Positions 54,409 through 64,000 of a DNA stretch of 64,000 bases are shown in pieces. How positions within the stretch are numbered: position 1 is the stretch's first letter; each line of letters opens with the position of its first letter. Source of the DNA: Adiantum capillus-veneris. Its lineage: Eukaryota > Streptophyta > Polypodiopsida > Polypodiales > Pteridaceae. The stretch is taken from the NCBI GenBank assembly GCA_014529385.2, contig CM043944.1, forward strand, positions 75,389,884 to 75,453,883, given 5' to 3'. A model generated the notes under the pieces. The model worked only from the letters and a program-made list of their open reading frames with translations, was not told where the DNA came from and ran no database searches. Made by a program: the position numbers and the translations under genes.

Positions 54409-57200
54409 ATGGTGCAACAAGAGCAACATTGGATGCTTTTTGACCAAAATATAATGCATGTGTTCACGCAGCAGCAACAAGCCCTGAGATTAGAGAGCAT
54501 GTAAGGGGAACTAGGGAGGAGCATGGAAGAGATTGGGAGCGATTTAATTTGACCTTATACGAAGAATACTTCATGGAAGACTCTGAGAACGTTACAAAGA
54601 AAACTTTCTTAGAGTGGGTATCAAAGAAAAGAGAAGGGCTTTCTATTATTGAAGTGCTAAGGAATTTTGAGCGACGCTATGCTGGGTACTTTGGATAGTG
54701 AAAAAGATGCAAGACCCGAGCTTTAAGAAAAGTTAGAGCTATTGCTAGAGGATAAGAATATAGAGCAGGGTTTAAAGGCAGAATGGAAAGAGGTTGGGGA
54801 TGCAATCTCATTGCTTGCTAAGAGGCAGCGACGCAGAGACAAGATGGTGGTGAATGGTGCTACTCCTACCTCTAGCAAGCTTGAGATCCCAACAAAACGT
54901 GGTATTGTGACTCCAAAAGGTGATTACTCTATTGTTGACGAGCTTGTTATGAGGGTATGCGTGAAATGAAATTGAAGTTGGCTAGCTTCAAGAGAAAGGG
55001 CGACCTTTTTGAAAGAAATCCTGAAGTAAAGAAGGGTTTGTGCATAGATGCATATGGTGTGATAGCACAGACTATGGTAGAAGGGGTTGCGATAGCTTCA
55101 GTGACGCTTTAATAAGGAATCTTGTGTTTTTAAGGATGGGAAGATTCGTTTGCGAGAGTGTAAGGTGCAGCGGAAGTGAATGTTGAACTCTATTCAAGAT
55201 GAGTGCTCCGAACTGTGCTTAAGGGTTCCTTTTACTTACGGGAGGGAGAGCCTTCCGTTCCTTTAGTGAGAGAGTGCAATGGACACAAACAAAGTGGAGA
55301 ACACTATGAATGAAGGTGCATGAGAGTAAGAGATAGAGAGAGAAGAATACGACACCAGAATGTTGTCAAAACCCTCCGAAGGCCCCACTCTCTATGGCGA
55401 GAGCGGTCTACTATTGATTGCACAAATCTCTACAATGCTTGGACTTGTCGACGATGTCGACGACAATGAGGACGATGACGAGACGGGCTGAAATCTGAAA
55501 ATGATAAGGGTTGAAATCTGCAAATCTTTTTCTGCTGAATTCTGACTCTTATGTCGGTGAAGATGTCGATGGCGACGATGCGACGACGACGCGCTGAAAA
55601 TGCAGATGCTGGAATCTGCGTCTTCCGGGCTGAAACTGCAAACTACGCCGTGTGGCGAGGATCTACTGCGGGAAGGTGAGATCTGTGAGGTTCGGGGGTG
55701 CTATTGCGGTGTGTCTATGCTGAAAATTGAAAACGCTGGTGCTACTGTTGATTCCGTCGTGGAGGAACTGCAAAACGTTGGGTTGCCTGCTGCTCCAGAA
55801 ATGATAGGGCTGATTCTGTCTTTCTGTGGAAAACTGCTAACGCTAGGCTGATCTGCTGTGTTGCTATGGGAATCTACTATCTTGTTGTCGCCGGGGCTGA
55901 TCTGCAATGCAAACGCCAAGGCGAGTCTTCAAGGCAAAAAATCTAGCCTCTTGCTGATGCAAAAACGCTAGGTTTGCTGCTGCTGGGGGGTCTTGCTGAG
56001 AAGTTGCCTGTTGAACTGGTTCTTGCTGCCTCTTCTGCTAGAAAGTGCTAGCGCTAGGTTTTCTTATATACTTCACTTGCTAATTTGCCCTACCTAGTTC
56101 CCAACAGGAGTCACTTAAAAATTATAAGTGAAAATTGGTTGAAATAGGGAAAATAGGTCTATGCACTGTAAAAATGCTACTGATGGGTTTTGAGTGTAAT
56201 CTGATGGTCATGCTGTGTGCAACCAGAGGATACTCATCTACTCTAAGTGCCTTGACATGCACGGTCTGCGAACAGACTCACAAAAGTGCCAGAACACTTC
56301 TTAATCTAACTGAACTGAATCCATGTCATGAAGTAGCTTGTTCACGTACACATAGGGTTAGATGTGCAAGTGATAGAGAGACAATATGTCGTTAGGCACT
56401 AAACTTTGGAAAAGGGGGTATGCGGAAGTTACTGGAGGATATGGCGACCAATCATGCCATCTTTGCAGTAGAGGCCGCTACCTATGGGACAAAGATAGAG
56501 CCCATTCCAAAGAAAGGTTCAAAGCTTGTTCATGATACTTTTGAGGATGTCGATGGCTTGTGGCCATATGGCGTCAGCTGAGAAAGGGAAGGTAACTAAA
56601 TGGATGTGTTACATGAAGTTGGTGATTGCATAGGCTTGACAATAGGTTGGCATGATTGTGTGGACTCTTTGTCGGTGTATGCTTATCTCCCAAAATGCTA
56701 TACCAATGAAGCAATTGTGGAAGAGAAGCGAAGGCGTAAGAATGGGGACAAAGGACCCTCTACCTCAAAGAGAACGACAAGAGCTAAAGGAAGGAGGGAT
56801 CTAGGACCTTCTCATGTGGTTCACCACATGTTCTTGCTCCTCTCGCGGTTCCAATGGAGGAGGTATCCACAAGAAAGAAAGAGAAGGGAAAAGAAAAAGC
56901 TAAAGGCCCTGCTTATAGGTTACAATCTGATATTGAAGCTGCAACAAACTTGAAGCAGGTATTGAAAGTAAGGATTTGGAATACTAAAGTTGAGTTTACC
57001 TTGACTGAAGTTCTTGGCATAGCTAAGCGTGAGTTCTATGAGGAGATCATAGATATCATAAAAAGAAAGAGGCATACTCCTGTTGAGTCTATTCCTCCAC
57101 AATCACTAAGCAAAGGAGAGCCATTGAAGGCACAAGGAGTACATGTACGAGACATGGAATGTGATGATAATATGGTAGGATGCTACCAGTCTTCTTGAAG
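54409..57200 (+). pseudogene. Gag-like region of the gypsy remnant, interrupted
   Basis: From ATG 54409 short frames read MVQQEQHWMLFDQNIMHVF, then FMEDSENVTKKTFLEWVSKK and VLRNFERRYAG, capsid-like residues. DGKIRLRE is cut by the solo LTR at 55159 and resumes at 56381 with a FGKGGMRKLLEDM stretch. A Lys-rich segment (56700-56920) and VRIWNTKVEFTLTEVLGIAK (56960-57020) lead into the protease. Many stops. Confidence 0.6.
55159..56375 (+). mobile_element. Solo LTR (1,217 bp) with perfect 5-bp TSD GAGAG
   Basis: The same family as 25109-26280, in the opposite orientation. It starts TGTAAGGTGC, ends AAGTGATA (CACGTGACA in the other copy) and is flanked by gagag at 55154-55158 and 56376-56380. 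Removing it rejoins the gag reading. It contains the same GAC-rich block (about 55450-55590). Confidence 0.88.
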
Positions 57201-57204
57201 AGAT

Positions 57205-58376
57205 ATGCATGTTAGATTTGTGGATGACAATGATGAAGATGAATCCTCACATAAAAGCCACTACTCTAAAAGTTATTGGACAAGAGCTATAACGGAAAAT
57301 TTGGTCAAGGTGGGTGACCTTCAGGAGTCGTATGTTGCAGTGATAGATCATGGCTCTGAAATTAATCTTATGTCCAAGAGTCTTTACATGAAGTGCAAGT
57401 GGCCTATAGACACTGACCATGGTTGGATGCTTAGAGCTGCCAACAACTCATCAGGAGATCTCTATGTCACAAGACGGGCACCATGTGCCAATAGAAAAGA
57501 ACAGAGTGAACAGACTTTTAGCACTTCAATAACAACTGAACTGAGAGAGAGAGACGACACGCGACACGGAGTGGCGGAATTCCATCCCAGAGAGTATTGG
57601 CCCCAAACCTTGGCGTCCCTTTCGGTATTTCTTTATATTGCATCAACACAGTACAAGCCGGTACTCCAAACTCTGCACCTTCTCCGGATAGCATGCCAGA
57701 GAATGAGCCCTAACCTCATATTTAAAGGCCCTTGGCCTAAAAAGTAATCACAGTGAAAAGCCTTCAAACTCAAAAGCATCTGGTCCAAAAGCAATGCCAA
57801 AAAGCTGCAAACGTAAATCACGGAAATCCGTACAGCCTGCCACATCATCAGCCAACGCAAAATGTGGAAATTCGTACAGCCTGCCACGTCATCAGTCATC
57901 GTAATTTTCGAAAATCTACCAGCTTTTCCTGTGTGGGTGGGTCTTGCTTTATTTTAATCCTATATGTCACTTGGGGCCCCATCGAACGGGGTCTCCATTA
58001 GGACTTGCTCTTTTGTTACTTGTTCTTCTTAGGGTTTGAGCCCCTTGGCCAGTATTTGCAAGTTGGCTCCATTCTTTAGGGATTTGACACGTAGCAGTTT
58101 GTGACACTCTATGGGGCGTGTCCAAATGTGAAGGTGACCGTTGACAATGTCAAAGACAAACAGATTTTCTTTGTGCAAGAGATGTCTACTTACCCTCTTA
58201 TCCTTGGGCAACCAAACATCACAGCCGCTCGCATGGAAACAAAGGTCTTGGATGATGGTTTCGCCTATGCGAGGATAAAGAGTAGAGATAGGAAGCAAGC
58301 TGTCCAGCTCTTGATACGATATGTGAATCAGGATAGGAGTCATGATAGTCTTGGGGAATATCTCTACTGAAGGCAA
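57205..58376 (+). pseudogene. Retropepsin of the gypsy remnant, split by a solo LTR
   Basis: The left half (57205-57464) has SYVAVIDHGSEINLMSKSLY, where DHGS is the catalytic triplet region (DSGS in most), then WMLRAANNSSGDLY. The right half (58107-58376) reads GACPNVKVTVDNVKDKQIFF, PLILGQPNITAARMETKVLD and ARIKSRDRKQ. The ILGQP motif is the C-terminal flap/core strand typical of these proteases. The halves are in the same frame once the LTR and one TSD are removed. Confidence 0.8.
57465..58106 (-). mobile_element. Solo LTR (642 bp) with perfect 5-bp TSD CTCTA
   Basis: It begins TGTCACAAGACGGGC and ends TTTGTGACA, flanked by ctcta at 57460-57464 and 58107-58111. It is a close relative of 45122-45838 and splits the protease between GDLY and GACP. 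The orientation is inferred from the reverse-complement match to the large gypsy LTRs. Confidence 0.9.
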
Positions 58377-58649
58377 ACAAAGAGTTTAAGGACTTTAGAG
58401 AGATGTGGGGTTTTGGCCATGTATCATTGTGATGCGGGATTGCAGTGGTACAAAAAGAAAAAGGTTCTCGCGTGACCCAAATGGAGAAGAAGCTTTCTCT
58501 ACAGGTTTTCAAGAGCTAGCATGCATGGGTCATTATGTTTCATGAAGCTTGAAGACATGAAGAGAACTGAACGTCAACATGTATATAATCTACAGACTGA
58601 GATGAGAAAATGGGTTTTATATAGGATAGTTAATGTATTGCAGGTTTCT

Positions 58650-59690
58650 TTGAGTAGGTTTCTTATGTTGATACTATGTATGAGCCTGAGGCTGTGTTGG
58701 GTTGTAAGATGCAATATGGAAGCTATTTCGTGGAAGTGTGCACTCTAGAAATGTATGAAATGATTGAGGCTTTTGAAAATGAGGAAGGATTCAATGTCAA
58801 TCAAGGACCGAAAGTGCAGGTAGAGACCAAGTACAAACTTGTGTCAAGAAAAGTAAGACCAATCACTTTGCCTTTACCACCATAGTTTAGGGAGAAGCTA
58901 GAAGAAGCCTCTTTGCAGCCAAATCTCAGGGATAAAAAAAGAACAGGACACAAGCTCACAATAGAATCCTAAAAGATCTTAAGGTTGGGTGTGAGGAGTT
59001 TTTAACACAAGAAGAGAAGAAGTGTTTTAGAGAAATGCTTTCATGACATAGTGTTGTTGCACCTATGGTGATCTTCACTATCCTTCATGTACCTTGGAAT
59101 TTACGTCCAATTCCGGTCCCCAAAGCACATTTGCCAAAGCTAAGAGAGTTACTCAAATTGCTTCTCCTCAACATGCTTTGACAGAGAAAGGGGTTCCTTT
59201 CGTATAGGGACCATCTGAGATTGCAACCTTCAGGACTCTCAAGGAGAAGTTGATATAAGTGGCCCAGTGTTGGTTTTTTCAAACTTGCAAAAGCCATTTG
59301 AGGTATCTTGTGATGCTTATGGTTAAAGTCCGGGAGCGGTCTTCATGTAGGAGGGCCATGTTATAGCTTATGAGAACAGAATGTTTTCCAGACCAGAACG
59401 GGTTGCATAGATTTACGAGAAAGAGCTTTTGACAGCCATCCATGCTCTTATTCAATGGAGACACTTTCTACTTGGAGCTGATTTTTTAGTGTTCACAGAT
59501 CACCAGAGTTTGCACTCTTTCTTGTCTCAGAAACACATTTCGGACAAGCAGACGCGGTGGGCAAAATTTTTGTCACAACTGCACTTTCAGAATGTACATG
59601 CTCAGGGATAGAAGAGTGTGGTGGCGGATGCACTGTCTCGCAAGTCTTTGGTTTTGGCTATTCCTCATGGGGTCAGTGAGAGAAAAACTG
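58650..59690 (+). pseudogene. RT flanks and RNase H of the gypsy remnant
   Basis: 58676-58885 (EMIEAFENEEGFNVNQGPKV, KYKLVSRKVRPITLPLP) is the lead-in to RT. A few RT N-terminal residues follow at about 59040-59150. The RT core with its catalytic box is missing. The RNase H follows in broken frames: AIHALIQWRHFLLGADFLVF, TDHQSLHSFLSQKHISDKQT and VVADALSRKS (59430-59650). Sequence similarity ends at about 59690, and no integrase is present. Confidence 0.75.
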
Positions 59691-60501
59691 ATGCTACCCT
59701 AGCAACCAACCTCGCAATCTTGGAGACCGGCTTGGATGGGTAGTAATCCGTTTCCGAGCGATCCCGAGAATGCTGTTGGACTGTTGTAGGTTGGCCACCA
59801 GGGGGGACCTGTATGTGTGAGGATTATTGGTGCTAATCCTAGGATAAAGACCAAAACATCAAACTTCAGATTAAACTAAGACCCAAGAGACAAGAACACT
59901 AGTTTGATTAATTGAAGTGTATACATAGCCTTCTTTATATAGGAGATGAAAAGACTCATATCAAGAGGTATGTCTGTTGACGAAGAGACATGACTCTAGA
60001 CTAATAGTTACATCCTTTGACCAATAGTTCTGCAACGCCCAAGGTGGGGATGTGGCAAAAAAGGGAAGGAGGGGTGGTTGGGGAAGTGAGGCCGTAAAAT
60101 GAGAGGGCAGGGCGGACTGAAAGGCTGGCGAGGAGGGCAAGGGCAGGGGCAGGCTAAATGGCTGGTGAGGGTGCGAGAGCTGGGGGAGGGGGGCACGATG
60201 GCGAGGGCTGGAGAGGGGGGGATGTGCACTTGCAGGAGGGCAGCAGGGGGGGGGGGGGGGGGGCTTCAGTGAGCCCTAATTCGTGAAGAAACAATTGTTC
60301 TGGTTGATCTCCCAGTTCTTGTGTTACAACGTCTAAATTTTCTGTTCTTCGAGTTCTGTACTTGAGTTTGTAATTCTTCTTGATAAGACTATTTGTAAGG
60401 TAGCAATTTTTAGCATTCTCTGTAATGCTTACCTGGTTAAAAGAAAAGTTTTCTTTCCCCACTAAAGAGTCTTAGGATTGGATTGTGTGGTTGATATTCA
60501 G
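59691..60501 (+). other. End of second giant intron, G-rich tract
   Basis: 60040-60262 is purine- and G-rich, ending in a run of 17 or so G (about 60246-60262). A TATA-like motif (ttctttatatagg) lies at about 59930-59942, but no LTR could be defined. The intron ends in gttgatattcag. Confidence 0.5.
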
Positions 60502-60668
60502 CCGATCTGAGCATCGTCTATTATTAAGAGCTGATAATGCGGATAGTCGACTTACGCCATTGGGAAGGGAGATGGGACTCATAGGTGATAAAAGATGGCA
60601 GCAATTCAAAGAGAAGCAATCTCATATTGATGAAGAGAAGGTTCGACTTCAAAAACTAAGAATACGAG
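60502..60668 (+). CDS. mnmG: mnmG exon: RSEHRLLLRADNADSRLTPLG
   Basis: The 167 nt complete the Ser codon opened at 48961-48962 and read RSEHRLLLRADNADSRLTPL, GREMGLIGDKRWQQFKEKQS and IDEEKVRLQKLRIR. SEHRLLLRxDNADxRLTxxG is an almost invariant MnmG block at the start of the C-terminal helical domain that contacts MnmE and tRNA. The exon ends one base into an Ala codon at a G|GTATTG donor. Confidence 0.95.
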
Positions 60669-60737
60669 GTATTGAGTGCTTAGTGTTTATGTTTTTGCTT
60701 GTTATCATCTATTTGAAGGATGCTTGTCTTTCTTCAG

Positions 60738-60958
60738 CATCAGATCCTATGGTAGAAGAGCTGGAGACCTTGTCTGGACAAAGTGTGAAGGAGGCAATGA
60801 GCCTAGAAATTGTCCTTAAGCGTCCCCACGTGCATTATGGTCTCCTTGACAAGTATGATCATGGAAATCCATTATTATGCTCTCAAGAGAAGGAATGCGT
60901 GGAGATTGATGTGAAATATGAGGGATTTATTCAACGAGAACGTATCCACCTTGAGCAG
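60738..60958 (+). CDS. mnmG: mnmG exon (last in window): KRPHVHYGLLDKY to VKYEGFIQRER
   Basis: The 221 nt start after ttcttcag, complete an Ala codon and read SDPMVEELETLSGQSVKEAM, SLEIVLKRPHVHYGLLDKYD and ECVEIDVKYEGFIQRERIHL, then EQ in phase 0. The motifs correspond to LLxRPxxxYxxL and VExxIKYxGYIxRQ in the C-terminal domain. The donor is cag|gtaagc. The final C-terminal part (roughly 120-150 residues in the family) is not found before 64000, so the next intron also contains transposons and the gene runs past the window. Confidence 0.94.
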
Positions 60959-61368
60959 GTAAGCAAAGCTTTGGACGGGTTTCGAGTTCACTTGAAAGGC
61001 AAAGCATTTATTTCAAGGTTGCATAAGTGAAGGTTGCTTTAAATTTGGAGTGTAATGAGCTCAGTCAGAATCATGGCGTTTGGGTGCATGCATCTTCTCT
61101 CTCATATGCATGTGTGAGTTTCTGGAGAGTCTTTGGGTTTCCTGTGCCCTCGACTACTGTACAGATGGTCTGATGTGTGTGGTGTGTCTAATGGTGCCTT
61201 ATGCTAAGTGCTGGAAACTGTATTGTTGGGTCACTACTTCGCCTATAATCAAAAGAGTCTCTGGCAAGATTTATATTGTGTCGGAGATAATAAAGATGTT
61301 CCCATTATTCTCAGCCAGCTACTGTACTATTTGTTTAAGTTTTGAGTTCTATACTTCTGGGCATCTTA

Positions 61369-61370
<2 letters not shown>
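60959..61370 (+). other. Start of the next mnmG intron, nothing recognised
   Basis: No MnmG C-terminal residues and no transposon signal are seen. Confidence 0.6.

Positions 61371-61421
<51 letters not shown>
61371..61421. repeat. (CT)n microsatellite at the 5' side of a LINE stub
   Basis: About 25 CT units directly before the LINE 3'-UTR stub. Confidence 0.95.
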
Positions 61422-61649
<228 letters not shown>

Positions 61650-61758
61650 TTTTTGTTGTAAATCTGCTTTGATTAATTTATAAGTGGGAAACCTCAAAGC
61701 GAGGAAAACCCTCGAAAAGAAAGGGATACAAAACACGGAGCACTATGAGGCTCCGAAG

Positions 61759-62320
61759 CTAGAAACAGTCAAAGTAAATCTTGTAGGTATCAAGAGTGAT
61801 GTCTCCAGTGTCATAGGCAAAATGCAACGCTTGACCAAGAGATAATTTGAAATAGGGAAAGGGGTCAACAAGTGTACCCTGGAACATTAAGGAGTTTCTA
61901 TGATGCCAGATGGCCCACATAGTCCAAAATCTGACCCAGGTGAAGAAGATCGCAAACTGAGATTGTGGTGACCGAAGCACCCCAAAAAGCCAAAATCATA
62001 TGTGAGAAGAGCCAGAAGGAAAACGCAGTCGAAGAGCAGTGGACACTTGTCGAATGAAGGCTCTGGAGTGACGACAACACCACAGTAAGTGTGGCACGGT
62101 CTCCTGGCATCTGGGGCAGCGGTAAGGCGCAATATGGCGAGCATGCAACACGCTGCCAACAGGTAGAGCTCCCACCAAACACCGCCACAAGAAAACACGT
62201 TCCTTCAAAGGCAGATGACTCTGCCAAGTGCGAGACAATGTGTGTTGCCACCACAAGGATGACTCGGAAAGCGACCACAGTTGATTACCTCGATGCACAA
62301 TCCATACATTAGACTGAAGG
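61759..62320 (-). pseudogene. LINE zf-RVT C-terminal domain, frameshifted
   Basis: The frame 62298-61996 carries TWQSHLPLKERVFLWRCLVG, VLHARHIAPYRCPRCQETVP and HLLWCCRHSRAFI. This is the zinc-binding zf-RVT region of plant LINE ORF2 (CPRC-x-H-LLWCC). Final residues continue in another frame to 61759 (FWTMWAIWHHRNSLMFQG), matching the usual tail of this domain. Confidence 0.85.
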
Positions 62321-62325
62321 ATGGC

Positions 62326-63995
62326 TTAGACACTGGCAACTGAGATGCAATCCAATCTAGTAGTAGCGAGATTCCAATCAGAGAAGCTAGAGTCCACATC
62401 CAGAGGAGGAATGGGTGAACGAGCAGCAAGCATCCTTTGAATCTCCCGCCAGAGAGGAGAATAGTGAAGGCCCAACCGAAAGCGGGAGACGGCATCAGCG
62501 AAAGAAAGAACATAACCCGAGTCATCAACCACCTGATGCACTTGACAGATTCTTTTTTGGGAAAGAAAATACGCTTGGCGAGGAGACCGTTGAACTAAAG
62601 TCGAAGCAAAAACCCTGCTCCAATGCAGACTCTCCAAGCGAAGAGAGTTACCCCCAGAGGATTGGTGACCATCCCAAGCCAAATGCGAAGTGACAACCTT
62701 CCAATCAACAATTAGAGAAGAAGTAAATGGACATCCAAGAATGTGTCCTTCAAGCTTCCCAAAAACAACATCCCAATAAGTTGGTTTCCAACGACCAAAA
62801 GAAGGGGTGACAATGTGCGCACACAAATGTGTGACCATGAGAGCCCCGGGTTGCTGCTGCTCCACCAAAACTGGCAACAACATAGCTTTCCGAGCCAAAA
62901 GATGACGTCTCAAGTCCAAAATATTCAACCCTCCTAGCCGCTCGGGAGAACACAGCTTGTCCATAGATAGAAGCCGAAGGCCTCTCTTGCTAGACGAGGT
63001 CCGCCAAAAACGCTCTAAAATATCGGACATGAGGGATTGCAAGCGCAACCGAGGCCAGGATAACAAAGGCAAGATAAACTGCACATAAGCCACAAGGATG
63101 CATTGGACAATCGTGAGACGCACATGAAGTGGCCACGTGGACAATTTCCAATAATTTAACTTGGAATGCAGACGTTGGATCACACAATCCAGTTTTTGCA
63201 TAGCCAATACATTCCAACCCAGTGGATAACCCACATGGTGAACATGTGGAGAAACAACCTCCCCATGCCACAGTATGTTATGCCAGTCACACCCTTTCAG
63301 AGGCAATAGCTTGGATTTGCAAAAGTTAACTTTGAGACCTGCTGCCAATCCAAACAAGTGAAGAGTATGCATAATCTGCTGTGCATCATCATAGTTATTA
63401 CGAGGCATGAACAAAGAGTCATCCGCATAAGCCTGACCAGCAAACTGTCGACGAGAAGGTAAAGTCAAGCCATGTAGCCTACCAGTGGAGGTCAAGGAAT
63501 CCAAATACATAAACAAGGGATGAGTAGCGATCGCATAAAGCAAAGCACTCAGAGGGCAGCCCTGCCTTACCGACCGTCCCAAAGTCCAAGATTCTGTGAG
63601 AAAACCATCCAGCAAGCTTGCAGAAGTACTGTATGCATACAAGAAAAGAACGACATGGGATAGCCTAGGCCCAAAGCCCAAACGTCTCATGGTATCCGCA
63701 ATGTAATCCCAAAGAACACTATCAAATCCTTTTCAATGTCGGCCTGCATGACTAAGACATCCTGTCGAGTATATTTTGCATATTCCATACCAATGATGAC
63801 ATTCGCGAGGTTATCAGTAATTTGATGTCGCGGAATGAAGCCGTATTGAGATTGATGCAAGCCTTCATGCAGAAAGCACTTGAGTTGGTTAGCAAGCATT
63901 TTTGCCATTAACTTATATACCACAGGCATAAGCGTAATAGGCCGCCAATGTGAGAATTCTTCACACAATGCATGCTTAGGTATCAGCTTGAGCAA
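62326..63995 (-). pseudogene. L1-type LINE reverse transcriptase, near-intact
   Basis: The first frame (63995-63687) has WRPITLMPVVYKLMAKMLAN, FIPRHQITDNLANVIIGMEY and QADIEKDL. A shift at about 63690-63730 leads to a 454-codon open frame with SVRQGCPLSALLYAIATHPL, the catalytic AYADDSLFMPRN, FCKSKLLPLKG, VGYPLGWNVLAMQKLDCV and a thumb/connector region (SPERLGGLNILDLRRHLLAR). This is the strongest LINE RT outside copy C. Plant L1 RTs make element cDNA at nicked target DNA in the nucleus. Confidence 0.9.
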
Positions 63996-64000
63996 ACCTT

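Larger units (their letters stand above)
54409..59690 (+). mobile_element. Gypsy-type retroelement remnant split by two solo LTRs
   Basis: A gag-like region (54409-57200), retropepsin (57205-58376), fragments flanking the RT, and RNase H (59230-59690) follow in order on the + strand. It is interrupted by solo LTRs at 55159-56375 and 57465-58106, each with a clean 5-bp TSD. The RT core and integrase are missing. It is a different lineage from the chromovirus at 26429. Confidence 0.75.
49089..60501 (+). other. Second giant mnmG intron (11,413 bp)
   Basis: The exon ending at 48962 and the exon at 60502 join as MLT-S-RSEHRLLLR, as in MnmG proteins. Measured from 48963 the gap is 11,539 bp including the duplicated exon. 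It holds a LINE remnant with a triplicated block, a MITE, a gypsy remnant with two solo LTRs and a G-rich tract. Confidence 0.88.
61650..64000 (-). mobile_element. 3' part of a plant L1-type LINE (zf-RVT type), running off the window
   Basis: Minus-strand RT, connector and zf-RVT finger region, ending in a short poly(A) (tacaacaaaaaaaa on the element strand) at about 61645-61660. The poly(A) end contrasts with the (TC)n ends of the other LINE family. The 5' part lies beyond 64000. Confidence 0.88.

Noticed and set aside
60959-61320. Further mnmG C-terminal exon before the microsatellites
   Set aside because: I looked for the expected C-terminal residues in all frames and saw none; short frames here lack similarity.

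Overview
This window comes from a nuclear chromosome of a land plant with long, transposon-filled introns. I infer this from plant-type Ty1/copia, Ty3/gypsy and LINE elements, spliceosomal exons and abundant GA/CT and CA microsatellites. A fern or another large-genome, non-flowering lineage would fit, but nothing seen here fixes the species.

The only host gene I can support is an organelle-type tRNA-modifying enzyme, MnmG (GidA/MTO1). It lies on the + strand and runs almost the whole length of the window. Nine exons join in perfect phase to 516 codons: 1319-1410, 43509-43622, 46897-47227, 47588-47767, 47868-47948, 48332-48550, 48820-48962, 60502-60668 and 60738-60958. The N-terminal exon(s) and the C-terminal exon(s) lie outside the window. 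Two introns are very large: 42.1 kb (1411-43508, with a GC donor) and 11.4 kb (49089-60501). Almost everything else in the window is transposon sequence inside these introns. A shortened, in-phase copy of one exon lies at 49005-49088.

Layout. 1.9-20.2 kb: four minus-strand copies of one LINE family, with an L1-like coiled-coil/RRM ORF1 and an ORF2 of endonuclease, reverse transcriptase and CCHC finger. Three of these copies carry a (TC)n tract at the 3' end instead of poly(A). At 8.2-9.5 kb is a decayed ORF1 of a different LINE. 21.6-42.7 kb: a nested stack. An old copia element (copia 2, with LTR-like ends at about 21650-21786 and 42518-42650) holds another LINE copy and a second copia element (copia 1, 22364-36212). 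Copia 1 holds a complete chromodomain gypsy element (26429-34214, TSD GCAAC), a solo LTR (25109-26280, TSD ACAGC) and a 0.45-kb retro-insert. 45-46 kb: a gypsy fragment with a solo LTR. 49.3-53.4 kb: a LINE remnant with a threefold tandem repeat and a hAT-like MITE. 54.4-59.7 kb: a gypsy remnant split by two solo LTRs. 61.4-64 kb: a LINE 3' stub, then the 3' part of a zf-RVT LINE running off the end.

Most interesting observations: (1) conserved gene exons bracket 42 kb of nested transposons behind a non-canonical GC splice donor; (2) the (TC)n-tailed LINEs keep ORF1 and ORF2 in one frame, separated only by a conserved TGA-C stop with no usable ATG after it, which suggests stop-codon readthrough; (3) their 3' ends are dinucleotide repeats; (4) an MnmG exon has a tandem partial duplication that keeps frame. 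No tRNA, rRNA, CRISPR array or bacterial-type operon was seen.
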